Below are positions 62,868 through 64,000 of a stretch of DNA of 64,000 nt, piece after piece. Position 1 is the stretch's first letter, and every line of letters starts with the position of its first letter. The position numbers were made by a program, and so were the translations under genes. The notes beneath the pieces were generated by a model. The model worked only from the letters and a program-made list of their open reading frames with translations. It searched no databases and had not been told where the DNA came from. This DNA comes from Cronobacter condimenti 1330 (GTDB taxonomy: Bacteria > Pseudomonadota > Gammaproteobacteria > Enterobacterales > Enterobacteriaceae): contig NZ_CP012264.1 in the NCBI RefSeq assembly GCF_001277255.1, forward strand, positions 2,790,001-2,854,000, in the 5' to 3' direction.

Positions 62868-62995
62868 AAGTTGTTATACCAATATTGCGATAACTCATGA
62901 TGACTACCATACATGTTTAACCAGGGGCGTCAAACCACACGCCACTCTGTGTTGATCCAGCTCACAATCCCCGGATATTTACGGCATACCAATTC
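62868..62995. promoter_or_regulatory. UxuR/ExuR-type operators and CRP-like site, uxuA/yeiQ
   Basis: Two boxes match AAATTGGTATACCAATTT: 62868-62885 (AGTTGTTATACCAAT core) and 62978-62995 (GGCATACCAATTC core). Between them is a CRP-like GTTGA-N6-TCACA at 62951-62966 (left half weak). One box lies next to uxuA, the other toward yeiQ, so both genes are probably induced together by hexuronate breakdown products. Confidence 0.65.
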
Positions 62996-63058
62996 AATTT
63001 GCTGTCATATAACTTTACACTGGCTTTGTTAAATAATGGTTATCAGGATATGTGAGAA

Positions 63059-64000
63059 ATGAATAATATCGCTTCCGCCACGCTGCCTGCTTCTGTCAAA
63101 CGCCCGGGCTACGATCGCCGCGCGCTGCAAACGCGCATTGTGCATTTCGGTTTCGGCGCGTTTCACCGCGCGCACCAGGCGCTGCTGACCGATCGGGTGC
63201 TTAATCAGAACGGCGGCGACTGGGGCATCTGCGAAATCAGCCTGTTCAGCGGGGATGAACTGATGAGCGCGCTGCGCGCCCAGGATCATCTTTATACCGT
63301 GCTGGAAAAAGGTGCTGAGGGCAATCAGCCTATTATTATTGGCGCTGTGAATGAATGCCTCAACGCGAAGCTCGACGGTATGGAGGCGATCATTGAAAAA
63401 TTCTGCGAGCCGCAGGTCGCTATTGTCTCGTTAACCATTACCGAAAAAGGCTATTGCATCGATCCTGCGACCGGCCACCTCGATACGCAAAACAGCCGTA
63501 TCGCACACGATCTTGAAAACCCCCATGCGCCGCACTCTGCGCCTGGCCTGCTGGTTGAAGCGCTGCACCGCCGGCGTGCACGTGGGCATGCCGCTTTTAC
63601 CGTGCTTTCCTGCGATAACATTCCCGATAACGGTCATGTGGTGCGCGAAGCGGTACTCGGCATGGCGCACCAGCGCGATCCGGCCCTGGCCGAATGGATA
63701 GCCGAGAACGTGACCTTCCCGGGCACCATGGTCGACAGGATTGTACCTGCGGCCACCCCCGAATCGCTGCAGGAGATAGCCGACACGCTGGGTGTGGCCG
63801 ATCCATGCGCCATTAGCTGCGAGCCGTTTATCCAGTGGGTCATCGAAGATAATTTCGTTGCGGGCCGTCCTGCCTGGGAAGATGCCGGCGTGCAGATGGT
63901 CGACGACGTGCTTCCCTGGGAGCAAATGAAACTGCGCATGCTCAATGGCAGCCACTCTTTCCTCGCCTATCTTGGCTACCTGGCGGGCTATCAGCACATT
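63059..64000 (+). CDS. yeiQ: Mannitol-dehydrogenase-family oxidoreductase YeiQ, 3' end missing
   Basis: 314 codons are visible from the ATG and run off the window; the E. coli protein has about 488. Long-chain (polyol) dehydrogenase: Rossmann-type IVHFGFGAFHRAHQALL near the N-terminus, SLTITEKGYCIDPATG, VLSCDNIPDNGHVV, FPGTMVDRIVPAAT and the catalytic block KLRMLNGSHSFLAYLGYLAG, with the Lys and His-containing LNGSHS of the family. The neighbouring uxuA and shared boxes suggest it is the fructuronate reductase (D-mannonate oxidoreductase) feeding UxuA. Confidence 0.92.
   Translation, partial: MNNIASATLPASVKRPGYDRRALQTRIVHFGFGAFHRAHQALLTDRVLNQNGGDWGICEISLFSGDELMSALRAQDHLYTVLEKGAEGNQPIIIGAVNECLNAKLDGMEAIIEKFCEPQVAIVSLTITEKGYCIDPATGHLDTQNSRIAHDLENPHAPHSAPGLLVEALHRRRARGHAAFTVLSCDNIPDNGHVVREAVLGMAHQRDPALAEWIAENVTFPGTMVDRIVPAATPESLQEIADTLGVADPCAISCEPFIQWVIEDNFVAGRPAWEDAGVQMVDDVLPWEQMKLRMLNGSHSFLAYLGYLAGYQHI

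Noticed and set aside
1..64000. tRNA, rRNA, CRISPR arrays, prophage
   Set aside because: Looked for tRNA ends, regularly spaced repeats and phage structural genes; none were found.

Overview
The window is a 64 kb piece of enterobacterial chromosome, GC-rich by eye apart from one AT-rich patch. Gene order and protein lengths follow the E. coli K-12 baeS to yeiQ segment. Several K-12 genes of that segment (yegP, yegTUVW, rcnR/rcnA, yehS, yeiI) are absent and other genes sit in their place. I infer Cronobacter or a close relative; this is from overall character, not from a marker gene. No rRNA, tRNA, CRISPR array, phage or intact insertion sequence was seen.

Left part (1-9 kb): baeSR envelope-stress two-component genes (baeS cut by the window edge), tRNA hydroxylase trhP with a doubly hairpinned leader, the CRP-controlled sRNA CyaR, lipid kinase yegS, class I aldolase fbaB, the thiMD salvage operon behind a TPP riboswitch, and rcnB without its usual rcnRA neighbours.

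Accessory part (8.5-14 kb): a 27-codon upstream reading frame ahead of an extra ABC-F ATPase, then a 1.7 kb AT-rich island on the minus strand flanked by an exact 35 bp direct repeat that contains a terminator. The island holds a frameshifted gene and a four-helix membrane protein. Next is a chemoreceptor with a flagellar sigma-28 promoter. This is the most unusual stretch of the window.

Middle part (14-40 kb): pyruvate sensor pair btsSR, a GNAT enzyme, mrp, metG, mlrA, small protein yohO, the osmoprotectant-type ABC operon osmF-yehYXW, bglX, dld, a second GNAT enzyme, pbpG, yohC, yohD, yohF, small protein yohP, a periplasmic metallo-beta-lactamase-fold enzyme divergent from a LysR regulator, dusC, yohJK, cdd and sanA.

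Right part (40-64 kb): the galactose system mglBAC and galS, each with CRP and Gal operators at matching positions; yeiB-folE; an MFS carrier; formylglutathione hydrolase yeiG; lysP; the yeiE/yeiH pair; nfo; a probable 3-dehydroshikimate dehydratase; fruBKA under two Cra boxes; setB; yeiW; efpL; and a divergent uxuA/yeiQ pair with UxuR/ExuR-type boxes (yeiQ cut by the window edge). Carbon use under CRP, Cra, GalS and UxuR-type control is the main theme on this side.
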